A stretch of DNA of 64,000 nt from Rotaria macrura (taxonomy: Eukaryota; Rotifera; Eurotatoria; Philodinida; Philodinidae): the NCBI GenBank assembly GCA_900239685.1, contig OENT01000893.1, positions 1 to 64,000 of the forward strand, in the 5' to 3' direction. A model generated the notes under the pieces. It was not told the origin of the DNA and did no database searches. It worked only from the letters and a program-made list of their open reading frames with translations. The stretch's first letter is position 1, and the number at the start of each line of letters is the position of its first letter. Position numbers and translations under genes: made by a program. This document shows, one piece after another, positions 9,790 through 22,372 of this stretch.

Positions 9790-10455
9790 GCCCGGAATAA
9801 ACCCGGAAGTGAGCCCGTATTTGCCCTTTTGAACCTAATAAAAAATGTTCGGACTCAAAAGAAAATTTTTTCTCGGCTTAGAACCCGTAATAAGAAATGA
9901 GAACGGTTATTGATAGTTTTCAGCACACTTAAGTTTATTTATTATGAAAAACGAGAATAACATCATTAAAAGAGTAAACATTTAGCCTTGATTATTTACA
10001 ATAACTTAGATTTGAAAACCTCATTTAGGAAGTTTTTGATATTGTGAACATCGATACGTGATCTTCTTAACAGTTTTGATATCTTCTCAACGTTTTACGG
10101 ACACTTTATTTTGTGCGAGATATGCTCGTAAATCATTATCATTGAAAAATGTATCAACGAAACTCCACATTCGTTTTGCCATAGTTAAATTATTCAAGTA
10201 TTCAACAATAAACGATCAACATAGTGGAACCATATTTAATCCACAATCCATGAAATCGAGGTTACTATCTTGAAGATAAAGTTTTATCCTCCGCGCGATA
10301 TCCGCGCTATCTCTCGTAATCCGGGGCTTAAAACAGCACCCACTCTCGAATTCATTTTATCTTCCGAGCTCAAAGGAGACAAAAGTGTGATTTGTGCCCG
10401 AGCAATTTTTATTGGGCCCAAAAACGTCAATACGGGTTTATTTGCTGGTTGATTG
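9790..10455. mobile_element. decayed element with imperfect inverted ends
   Basis: Sequence near 9797-9905 (ataaacccgg..., cctaataaaaaatgttcgg, cttagaacccgtaataag) is related to the reverse complement of 10300-10448 (ataaacccgtattgacg, cccaataaaaattgctcgg, ttaagccccggattacg). Both arms are GC-richer than the surroundings. The arrangement suggests a small DNA-transposon relic of about 0.66 kb. Its interior frames match nothing I know. Confidence 0.4.
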
Positions 10456-13400
10456 CGGACCCAAAAACTGTTTTCTACATCGTGATTAGTTGAATCGAAT
10501 CAATGTATCAAAAAGTAAATATGTCATATAGTCAGTGATTCAACTCCACTTTCAATGTCGTGTTAGTAGAAGCTTTTTCTCTGCCAGCCCGACATTTTGT
10601 AATTCAATGAAAATCTTCAGCTCTTGTGAAATGTGTAAAGGAGCGTGTGACAAAACTATCATTATATGATTTATTCTACCACTGCCCTTTGCTGAGAAAT
10701 CTAAACGATACGATGCTATTTGTGTTACGCCTCATTTTCACATGTGCAATCTTGATAAAATATAGAATGGACGATTTCATCATTATCAATAGTCTCTTCG
10801 GCTCGTGATATTATTTCATTTACAATATCGATAAGATTTCCAACGAGCAATCGAAATACTGTGAGATTTACAATTCTTTTTCAATGAATAAAACTTCTTG
10901 AACTTATAATATTGCCTGTCAACTAAGCTAGTGCTTTGAATTTTAATTTCCTAAACAGCTCTTTTTTTTTCTTCTTTAGACACAACATTTATACAGTATA
11001 GAATCAATGAATACATTGATCAAAAATTCAGCGTAAATAAATTATGTTGAGGGAACAAAACATCTTTTACTTTGAAAACACAATTATCCAGAGGAAAATT
11101 ATATCAAGCATATTCTGCAACGGTTCTCATTCTTCGAGTCGAAACTATCATGCTGGATACCAAAGACATTTTCTCCTGCAATATAAGAATGTTCGTTTTT
11201 TTTCAGGAGGATGGAGTAGAACATTATTCATTTGCGATACTTTTGTGGCAATACTTTCTAAAAGCAAATGTTGTTGTTGACGAGACAAATATTATTTTAT
11301 TTGTTCTTCTTTAGTTTGCCAACAAGTAAATGATAAAAATAATATTTTCAATATGGCAAATGACGTTGTTGTTTGCTTGAAGTCAACAGAATTCTTGTCA
11401 ATAAAAAGAGAAAAAGAAAACAGTTTATAGAAATTTATACTGACGTCCTGTGAAACAGTTTCGAACCCGTTTGTCCCGTCTCATGAGACAGTCAGGATTG
11501 GGACAATATTAAAGAAATCATTATCCCGAATTTCTCCAATCGTCCTATAAGTATCGTATATTTTAATACTTGTATTTCTAGCAATACCTTACTATTCAAA
11601 TATAAAACAGAAAAAGGATAGACAGAATAGGACTGCCATTCAAACAAAGCCAGAGTAGAAAAGGCAGCTCACTGGATGAACTCGATGAGTTTTAAAACAG
11701 GATCCTTTGCGAGATCTGCTAACTCGAAATTTCAGATTTTCGCACAAGAAAATCACATTAAATTCCAGTAGTCTTCAGTAGTTATCTATCTTTGCTAAAC
11801 GGACAAGTTCAGAAAATGAATCTAAAGAAACTATTGCCATAGACGGCAAGCATTACATATATCATCTGAAATGTCAATGAACTTGTTCAGATTGTCTACT
11901 ACATGGCAATATGCACTTTTAAAAGGTTTTCTTGGAAACCATTCTTTTGAAGTGTAAAGAAACTCTCAAATGTGAATTATCATTTTCCATATTTCTCTAG
12001 TGCTCGAATAATACGGCGTTTTTGAAATACTGAATTCAAATGTGTACGCATCAAACTTTTTCTCATTTCCAAACAGTGTTTATATGTGTGGTACACAGAT
12101 AGGAACTTAAGTTGCTGCTTGGGTTTTGAGAATAAGATGACCATTCACCCCAAATAAAATCTATGGTGTTAACACCCCATGAGTGACAGGCAATAAGTCG
12201 GCTACTACAAATTATCGACCCAGTCGTCTTTCAGTCAACGAGACAACTTGACGATTTCGCGACGCATCATTGGGAACAATGAAACAGTTTGTTCCATACC
12301 AATTCTATGTATGATAGTGCTGTTACAGCAAAATGATTTCTCTTTTTCGATAATTTTATGCAATCAAACGTTGTTGCCAAGCAATGAAAGTGTTAAAATG
12401 AGTAGCTAAAATCTTTGATGGTGTTTTTATATTTTAAATTAATCTAAACAAATATATTTGTGTGATTGACTCGATTTGACGAATTCTTTATTGAAACATC
12501 AAAGTTCGCACTGTACAATAAAGCTTTTTGAAATATGTTGGTCTCTGACCATTTTATATCTTACACATGATTCGATCATTTTGATAATATTATATATAAG
12601 TTCGAATGTTTAATCATTCGATACCATTGAACATCCGATCAGATTCCATTAGTTTGGGATGATCCTGTTCACACTCATGTTGAGTATGATGAGAGAAAAT
12701 TGACTCAGTGTCATATTTTCTTGTTTCAAGATCAGTTTACTGTTGTCTATTGTAGATCGAGTTTCAGAGAACTAATTCATTATCAAGAAAAAAAATGATT
12801 ATTTATTGCTTGCAATTTTGACTCCCACTGAAGTTCGATGTAAGGGTTTTTCTATCGTTACCACCCAGTAAAAGTATTTTAATTCATTACATTCCTTATC
12901 GGTATAATGCGTCATGGATTTAAATATTAGAGACTCATCGTTTACGATTTCTCTTATGAATCGTTGCCAATTAGAACATTAGAGAATATCACCACGAACA
13001 ATAAATAACTTAATCGATGGAATGAATATTAATTATCCACGAGTTTTATGAACCAAGGATCAGAAATTTTCTTTTCAATAATATTTTTTTACGTATGATA
13101 GATTATTATTACATATAAAGTTTTTGTGTTTTTTCTTTGAATCCTTTTAAGAATTAGTTTCTCAATTAAGAACTACAGTAGTTATTTTTCATTCACTGAT
13201 AATTACTTGAATCAAATTAAATTATAAGAGCGTATGATTATCATTCGATAGTAAAATTTATTTATCTTAACAAAAGAGAATAAGCTATAAACGAAATATA
13301 ATGATATGTATGAAAATTGAAACCTAGCTTATTCAAAAACTAAAGGAATATGATATGAAAAAACAAAGGATTCAAGCAAAGTATCGTGAATCTTATTATA

Positions 13401-13537
13401 TATAATTATTAGATACATTTAAAATCAATAAAAGATTAAGTTTCTTCACTAATGATTATACAACTCATTCAATTTGTTATATTTTCTCTGTTTCAACGAT
13501 GTATTATTATGATTATAAAATAAGTCAAAATTAGGAT
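10456..13537. other. non-coding stretch
   Basis: AT-rich intergenic DNA. Short open frames near 10.6 and 11.0-11.3 kb look random in composition and lack start context or splice partners. Nothing else could be supported. Confidence 0.4.
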
Positions 13538-14670
13538 CTAAGAAAAAATACTTCCATCAAACGATGCCACCTCTAATCTCTGTTTATCATTGATTATAGT
13601 TCTTTGAAATAAACATTCGAGAAAAGTTACATTTTTTAATATGGCATTATTGAAATTGACATTGATAAATATACACTGATAAAATTCTGTTCTGATAAGA
13701 TCAGTATTGTGCATTGATATATTCTTGAAAGTAACATTTCTTAAAATAGATTGCGTGAAATTTAAAAATTTAATTTTATCTCGGAAAAATTGATTGAGTA
13801 ATCGATGATTGAACTAATGTAGAGTCAACGAAGTTCATCGATTGAAAGGAAAATTTCTCAAATTTAACGTTCGATGCTTAAACACGAGTAAATATTGCAC
13901 CATGGAATGATGTTTCTTTAAACGAAGACGATAGAAGCTTAGCTTCCGTCAGATTGGTTACTTGAAACATAGAATACATTGCCATTGAAGATAAACTTAA
14001 ATCTACACGGTACATATTTGAATCACTAAATAAACAGTCAAGACATGTTATATTACTCATGTTAGCATTAGTCTGAATTGAACTTGTAAAATCTGTTGCA
14101 AGAAATTCATCTTTGTAAAGATTGGCATTAGGTAATGATAGATATTTATGTATGCGATGTGCAAGTAAAAGTTCGGTGAGATCAGCCTCTTCTAATGAAA
14201 TAACAGCTGAAATTTGTGCATTAATAGTATTGTTGCTCATTTACAATTAATTTAGTTTCAAAAAGGGATCGAATCAGAAATGTTTTACGAGTTCGATCGA
14301 GTTGATTCAAAGATGTTAGCGTCTTAAATCGAGCAACAAATGCAGCTGATATGCTTCCATTCAATTTCATGCCATAGTGATTTAAATGGTCAACAAGAAA
14401 ACTTTCATACGCAGCAAGAATATTGGCTTTTTCTTGATCATCAGCTATTTGTAGATCTTGTGTTCGTTGATTTCGTGCAATATCCAAATCTTTTTCTCGG
14501 TTGGCCAATGCAATAGCTTGATCATTATTATTCTGAACAAATGTATAGACAGCAATAGCAATCGGTACTAAAAATGCGATCAACAATTGAGACCATGCAA
14601 AAATTTTCGAATCATGATGCTCATTTGTCTTCTGACATTGACACGTTGAACGAGTAGTATTCGTTGTCAT
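13538..14670 (-). pseudogene. membrane-anchored pentapeptide-repeat protein gene, decayed
   Basis: The first frame (14670-14221, 149 aa) has a hydrophilic Cys-containing N-terminus, one membrane segment (LLIAFLVPIAIAVYTFV, residues about 30-46) and a charged helical region, LDIARNQRTQDLQIADDQEK. It then shifts frame near 14230-14240 into a pentapeptide-repeat region with A(D/N)L-type fifths (LEEADLTEL, LPNANLYK, VDLSLSSM). That frame meets an in-frame TAA at 13878 but stays similar beyond it (VKFEKFSFQSMNFVDSTLVQ). After a further shift near 13770 it resumes as FINVNFNNAILKNVTF, ending at a TAG at 13538. One frameshift, one nonsense codon and a second shift mark a pseudogene. Pentapeptide repeats form a right-handed beta-helix; this membrane-anchored type is common in bdelloids, and its function is unknown. 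Two overlapping genes are less likely. Confidence 0.75.
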
Positions 14671-15694
14671 AGTTAGTTGTTCTTATGATACATAAAATAT
14701 ACGTATAAATATATAGAGAAGTTAATATTTGAACACAAAATAATGTCATTCAAAGTCATTTATTCAATATTGTATCTATTTCGTTACATATCTATGTAGA
14801 TTCTTATTTCATTTAAAGTAAAAATAACAAGATATGAAAATAGAATGTGTCATTAATGTTTATCTTCAAATTTAGCATTCTTTTTCATATGCATGAATTT
14901 CAAAATTATTGATAAACGAAACTCTGCATCAATATGAAAACGATATATAATTTATTGAAGTAGAATGAATCAATACCAAGAATATGAACAATCTTGCATA
15001 ATCAATTTTACTACATATCATCGTTTCATGCATATATATAATTGCAAATGTTTATCAAAGGCAAACCGTTTCATTGTTATTGCTCTACTATGGTGTTTCG
15101 TATACGGCCATGTTGATAATTGAAAATAAATATACTATTCGATTTTCTTCACATCACGAAAGACACATCTTTCTCATATGTAAAGAATGCAATGCTTTTG
15201 AGAGGTTTTGTTGTGTTAATTAGGATTGCATGATTTATATAGTAGTAATTCTTTTAAATCACTTGTCAGAGAGAACTTCTTACATCAGATAATCTTCATC
15301 ATTTCTCATGACAACCAGAAAACAAATACAGAAGAAGAGAACAATCAAGACTTAAATTAAGTGAACCGAAGCTATTTAGAAAGACAAGAATCATTGTTCA
15401 ACTAAGTTTACAATTTCTGTTTCTGTGTATCATTCGTATAGTAATCATAGGATTATAATATAGTTCGAATAAGTCAACACGGTTAACGATAAAATAAAGA
15501 AAAACAAGAAAGATCATCGCTATACAAATTTGAAATTGATTGAATACTATATATATTCTCAAATCTCATGTTTTGTCAAAAAAACAAACAAAAGCAAAAT
15601 GTTTTCGTTTTTTTTCTGATTATAAATTATTCACAAAAGAAAAAGGAAAACAAAAGACATACGAAGCGCACAAGACAACGAGACGAGATTACTA
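14671..15694. other. non-coding stretch
   Basis: AT-rich sequence between the pentapeptide pseudogene and the 3' end of the next minus-strand gene. No gene or repeat could be supported. Confidence 0.4.
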
Positions 15695-18600
15695 CTAAAG
15701 AAGCACATTTTCTTGTTGAACTTGAAACTGATAAGGCTGCTGTATAGGTAGATGTGAATACGAAGTAATTTTCCTCGTGTCCGTTGCATATCGTTCATCA
15801 ACATATAAAAGTTCAACTGAATCATCACTCCAACCATCGTCACTGTCATAGTTCGATGGATTATCATCGTGTTCAGTTGATAGAATGATTTTAGTTTGTG
15901 GTGAGTAGTTTTTTATATTCGGAGAAATTTGCATCGGAGGAGATGATGATGCTTGACGATCGATTGTATTCTGCGTATTTTCACGATCAGATAATACATA
16001 CAAATCAGGCACATGAGAATGATGTTTCTTGGTTGTCATTGCTTGTGAAATATCTTCACTAATAACGGCATTGTTATTTTCATAAGCATGTGTACATGTA
16101 AATGGATGTGTATTACAAGATGATGGATGAGAAGGAGGGCCGATCACTGAAGTAGTTTTTCCGCTAAAATAGAAACAAATATGCAATTATTATTATACTT
16201 GTGTTTTACATTAAATAAATGATTTATGAACAGACTTGTGAGACGGAATAACATATCGTCCATCGAGAAGTTTTTCTTGTTGATTATTCATTAAACGAAA
16301 ATTAATTGGAGATGTACCCGAACGATCTTCGATTAATTCGTCATTCGATGATGGTGATATGGATAAGTCTGATTGATATGCAGTTACTTTTTCATAAACT
16401 TCGAATGGTTGTTGATCAAAGTGATGTTCGGTTATAATTGGCCATGATGCTGGTGATTTTGATTGAAAAGTATTCATAGAACTTTTATCACGATATTTCG
16501 GATAGAATTTTTTATCATCCGATTGTATTGAGTCTACTTTTGATTGATTACTTAATTGACTTGTTTCTCGTTCTCGCTTTGAATCATAAGTAATTTTCGT
16601 ATGTATGGGTTGCATTCGAGTAGTTTTCAATGTTGCATTAGTTTGTAATTTTTGCCAAGTTTGATGCTGATCATTTTCATGTTTTGAATTTCGTCTTTGA
16701 TTTAATTGTCGATTTTCATCGGCTTGTGTTTCAATTAGAGGATTACGTTGATTTGAATTTTCAAATTTTTGTAAAGGAACTCTCGGTGGACGAGATTGCA
16801 TTGTAATCATAGATTTGTTTTGTTTACCAGGTAAATGATCATGTCCATATTGACTATTTGATTCAGTTGTTCGACTTGAAAGACACGAGAGATTATTTTC
16901 TTTATTGGATGATGAAAAATAAATTTCGTCTTACTTAGAATGTTTTTCGTTGTGATTGTTCTGTGTTCTATTTTGAATGGTAAGTCCGAGCAGTTTTGAT
17001 CCATGAATTTGTTGTTTCCCATTGATGTCTCGATCAGTGTCATTCGATTGATTCACATGAAAAGGATCGTTCACATAAACGACATTCCTTTGTTGTCGTC
17101 TATTAATATTATTATCATCTTGAAATTTACTTGTAGCTCGATTAGAATCATCTGTAACCAGTGGTTGTTGTCGATTATCTGTTGCATGTTCCAATTGACG
17201 ACGAGGTGTACTTGTAAAAATATTTCCCTCATGTTGCCGTTCATCAATAGTCTCATTTTCGTCAGCTATTCGATTCTTAACAATTCTGTTTCTTGAATTT
17301 CTTTGAAATGACAATTCTTTTTCTGTTTGTTTTTGAGTCGATCCAATAGAATATTGTTGAGAAGTCACTTGCTCAATTTGATCTTGTGAACTTTCACGTT
17401 TATGAATATTCCTATGCAGAATCGATGCCGCAGTATCTTTGCCTGGAAACATTACAAAGAAAATTAAGTGAAGAGGAAAAATAAATTTCAAAAGATCAAG
17501 AGCCGAACACACTCTCGAGAAAACGAGGTATTAGAATATGCAAAAGTAACTTTCTACTTTCATGTTTTCATCGATATCTAAAACCACCAAATTCCAAAGT
17601 TAAACATTCAATATTTTTTTTTCTCTCACAAACAGATTGATAGCGATAAATATATTCTACATTCCCATAGTTTTTTCTGAATTGCCGCATTTGTATGATC
17701 AGTATGCAGGAAAATTCCCTCCTGTTAATCTGTGACAACTGTCTTAGTGATAACAATTTACTTTCGTCCTCAATCCGGGGTCAGAAGGTTCTGGGCTTTA
17801 TTCTTATTTATGTCATATGCAACTTTTTTATTTGTAAAAAGATCATTATAATGATTGGAAAAAATAAAAACTACTATGCTCGGAATAATAACAAATTCAT
17901 ATCTCGTGTTCTTTCACTAACATAATTAATTCAGATGATTTTTTCAGAGGAATAGAACTATTTTTTAGAAATTTTCATTTCTATGTCAAATTGATATAAA
18001 TCAATTAAGCATATATATATATATATATATATCATTCATTATTGACAAAAACTAACTACTGAGAGACACTGCAGGAATCTCAAGTGAATTTCTCAGAAGT
18101 AATAACATACTCTCAAGTGACTTTAATTAAATATAATTTTTTATGATAAGCTGAAGTGTTATACTGTTTGTTTCATTTACGGTGCAATGATGTCATGACA
18201 ACCAAAGTTGCTACTGATGTTTTATTTTTAAATTAAGCGGTTATCAAAACTTATCATGTGAAAGATGCATGAGACATTAATCGTACTGCATCTCGAAAAG
18301 ACTTATTTATCTTTCAATATTCTAGAATTATTTCATGGAGAATATTAAAAAAAATCCTATCATTCATAGATGTGAATGTAATCGATTAGAGAGCATATTG
18401 GCGATTGAAATGAATCTTTCTAGACTCATCAAAACATTGCTGTTGACATCATACAAATTTATTTAGTCTACATTTTTGTTGCACAGTAAAAAAAACTGAT
18501 TTTAGTGGTTTCAGACATCGATAATAGAATAAAATCATGAATTATTTCTTTATTTAGTAGCTTGTAACTTTGACAATGTTCTCATAATTGATTTTCTTAA

Positions 18601-21600
18601 TTAATTTCATTGATCTATTTACTTATATAAGATCGAGTGATATAAAACAATGAAATATTTACCTTTGATTCTTACATACTCTTTTTGATAGATTTCATTC
18701 GATTTATTATTTTCAAATTCTTCTTTTTGTTTCAAACGTTTTCTTTCCTCTGATTCTTTTGGTTTTTTAATTTTAATTTGTTCTTTTTGTTTTCTTTTTT
18801 CTTCTTGAATATTAACAATGGTTTCTTCATTGTATAACATTGGCAAACTTTGTTTTATTTGTCGAGATGGTGACGATTGCATATTTGGATCTATAAAAAA
18901 AAAAGAATAATGTATGAACATATGAAAAATTTAATTGACAGTTGTCAATTAATAAAGACAAATAAAAATATTTAACTTGTAACTCTCATATGGATTCTTG
19001 ATATACAGTCAAATAAAGATTTTTGATTTTAGTCCGTTAATATTTATAGAAACATGCTGACACATATATTAAAAATTCTCTTCTATGAAGGCCTTGAAGA
19101 AAAAAAATTGACTCCTTCTTTATGAGTATTCATTATTAATGGAAATGCATATGATGAATGCAGTTCTTCGGGTAGAAAAATCAAATGCGTACTTATTTAT
19201 ATTTCATTTGGTGATTTTTTTACTCTCTAAATATTCCTCGATTTTCATTGATTTATTGATTTTGAACGCTCATACTTTTTAAATGAACGAGATAGATACT
19301 TCTATGTTAAAGAACGCATTGAAATATTGAAAACTTTTCGTGATTCTGACATGAACGAAAATTGCCTTACTCGTATAATAATTATTAATTGGTTGATGTT
19401 GTTGACCATGTCTCAAGAGTAGATTATTAATTTTTGACGGTGAAGCATCAAATGGTATTATTTGTTGAATAACACCTCCGCGTAAAGTTGCTACCAAATT
19501 TGTCTGATGTTGCCTTTCAATGACAGATCGATTGACATGTGCTCGTACTTGTTCTTGATTTGGATAATTGCTTAGTTGTGTGGTCGCTTTTGACTTAAGT
19601 TGTTGTTGTTGGTACTGATTTTGCTGTTGGCCTAAAGGACGAAGTGAGCGTGGTGTTGTTTGATTACTTGAACTACTTGTAGTTCCTGCCACTGTGTTTG
19701 TTTGTTCATCATAGCTAACAAGACGTGATGATGTCATTGGTATCGTTGGTTCAATAATAATATTTAGTTTTGTTTTTTTTCTTGATGGTTTTTGTGTTGA
19801 TGTATTTGGTTTTCGTACAATTGTATGTGTGGTCGATAAAATATTAATATTGTTGGGTATATTTAGTTCGTTACGAATAACTAAAACTAAACACAATGGA
19901 GAAAAACAAAAAAACAAGAGGACTCTGTTCTTTTATTTGATTATCTCTTCTCTACCAGTGTTCGTTATAATAATTCATAGAGGACTATATTGCTTAGTAT
20001 CTCTCTTTTTGTTTTCACTGATAAGATCTATGAGTCAAATAATAAAAATGATTAACTTCCTTTCTTTTTCTCACGATCACATAGAATAATAGATATTTTC
20101 ATAGATAATCAATGAAAATAATTTTTTCCCCAGTCGAAAGATATCAAGTATATCTACATATTTGATTGAAAGTATTGGCATACAACATTTTAAAATCATA
20201 TATCGAAAATGTGAGCACATTAGAAAAACAAAATACGAATTCCAAGATCAATTTTACCTTTTGATGAATTTTGATTAGTTAAATCATTTAATGATCGATG
20301 CTGTTGCATATTCAATGGATAGGGATGTTCATATTTATTTATATTTGTTCGTCGATAGGAATCTGTTATGTCTGCTGATGTGTCAAGTAAATCTAGAATA
20401 ATACCATCACTCGATCGTTTCATTTTGTTTTCTTGTTGTACAGATAATTTCTGTTGACGTTCATCAGAAAATGAACTTGAACGATGTTGTTGTTCATCAC
20501 GTGTATTATTACTAAGAATATCTTCCATGGAACGATTTCGTCCAAAACTAATAGGTGGACATCGAAGACGGACAGCATCACTCAATGCTTGTTGACGTTG
20601 ATCATAATATCCATCGTCAGGACTTGAATCTTCATTGAGAGCACTTAATGGACGATGAACAGGAATATGTTGTAGAGAATATTGTTGAAATTGAACAGAC
20701 GAATTCGTTGATAAAGACAAATCAAGGCCTGAATCCGATGATTCATGATAATTGTTAAGATTCGATTTCTTTTGATATTGTGTCGTATCAATCTAAGTAA
20801 ATAAAAAGGAAAGTTTATTTTCTTTTTCGTCTCGTCCTATTCTTTTGTTTTCACTATGAACTTTACTCGATTAATAGGTAAAATTAATGGTGGTGAATCA
20901 TTGTATGAACTACGGCGACTACTCGTCATTGAATCAAGTTTGTCTCTACTAGATGCTGATGTTTCAACAATAATATTTGTTGTTTTTTTTCTTGATCTTG
21001 ACCGAGCACCGAGTACAGGCTGTGTAATCAATGCTACATGATGACTAGGAATGAAACTATCAGCACCAGTTGTTCGTGGTGATGTTAACATTGATATTTG
21101 TCTATATTTGTCGGGTGAACTTGAACCAATAATATAAAAGGATCCAGTAAAATTATTTAAAGATATGTCAACTCTTCTTGGATCTAAATGACATTCATAA
21201 AAAAATCGGATGCATGTGGGAACAAGGAAATTGATAAAAGGAAAACGAGAATGAGAGAGAATGAGAGGAAAAAGAAAGAAACACGTCGAAAAAAGTAGAT
21301 ACTACCGTCATATGAAGAATGAAGAAGAAAAAAAACCGAAGAAATAGTCTTTTTCTCGCATAGTACCATGAGATATATGAAAAACATAGTTGAAAAGTGC
21401 TTTATTGTCAAGTAACATTTTTTTTTATATCTGCATTTGTAAGAACTCGTTCTCTCCTTTTTCTCTTTCGTTTTTCGTTACTAGAGTTGTTAAAGTGTAT
21501 GTTTGTAATAGAGCACATTTGTTGTCGTCGTCAAATCTACCTCTCACTTCTCTATCCCTCTATACGTACATATAAAGACACACATCAAGTGCAATATATT

Positions 21601-22372
21601 GTACCACTTGCTGTTTTTAATAAACAAAGTCTTTTTTTAATATTTTCAAACGAGTCGAAATCGTTTAACTAAATCATAATTTTAAAAAATATGAAAAGAA
21701 AAGAAAAGGTATTGCACACAGCATGATACTAATAAAATGACAAATACAATAATTTAGAAATACGAATATTTTTTTCAAAAGAAAAGCGTATCTCATTTCC
21801 TATCATTTTCGTTCGGCATAAGTTTTTTTTTTGATGAGTGGTTTCGTATGAAGAAATAATTCGAGTTGTAGTAAACTCTTTTTCAAGTTTTAAATTGCTC
21901 TTAACTTAATTTGTATATTGACGAAAACTGAACATTGTCGATTCTAGAGATAAATGAATAGGACAAGAAAAGAAAGAAAGAAAGAAAAAAAAAAAGAAAG
22001 AAAAAAAGAAAGACAGATTGCTTCTTACAGAAATTTTCTACTATGATACTTTGATTGTCCTTCAATTAATTTTTTCTAGTTGACTTATCTGACAATAAAA
22101 CTCAGTATGTATCTCACACTTTGCTTGTCTTCCTTTTCTTATCATATTTCTATAGCTGAAGTCGACATAGTATAAGACATGAACCATATAGATATATAGT
22201 TTTAAGTGCGCTCTTAGCAACAATTCTTCATACGACTTAGTTACTCTGAGTACTCGTTTGCATGATAATATTTGACCACTGACAAGAGAAAAAAGAACGC
22301 TATAGCTGCTGTTAACAAACGCACACACACACACATATATGACATACCTTGATTTTGTTGGATAGGTTTCAT
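15695..22372 (-). CDS. large intrinsically disordered protein, eight exons, function unknown
   Basis: Eight segments join in one frame with matching splice phases: 22372-22348, 21183-20867, 20792-20258, 19880-19371, 18890-18663, 17442-16935, 16874-16236 and 16163-15695. They give 3,231 nt (1,076 aa). The last intron uses a weak GTCTGT donor; the others begin GTAAAG, GTAAAA, GTAAGG, GTAAAT, GTAAGA and GTATGT. The protein is rich in Ser, Gln, Asn and Arg with polyQ/N patches (QQQNQYQQQQ near 19.6 kb). A Lys/Glu coiled-coil-like segment (EEKRKQKEQIKIKKPKE) lies in exon 5. I see no folded domain. The proposed start reads MKPIQQNQ, then DPRRVD after a 1.2-kb intron. A hydrophobic frame at about 22983-23140 (VTAFVQVVGGIVYIKFF) could be an earlier exon, which would make this the cytoplasmic tail of a membrane protein. 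I do not recognise the family. Confidence 0.6.
18011..18032. repeat. (AT)n microsatellite
   Basis: Eleven AT dinucleotides within an intron of the large disordered-protein gene. Confidence 0.9.
21965..22012. repeat. GAAA-rich purine tract
   Basis: An imperfect (GAAA)n tract on the plus strand in the long first intron of the disordered-protein gene, a pyrimidine tract on that gene's sense strand. It lies in a purine/pyrimidine-skewed region of about 21.2-23.0 kb. Confidence 0.8.

Noticed and set aside
10058..10273. 71-aa plus-strand frame in the element relic near 10 kb
   Set aside because: No transposase motif could be recognised, so it was not listed as a gene.
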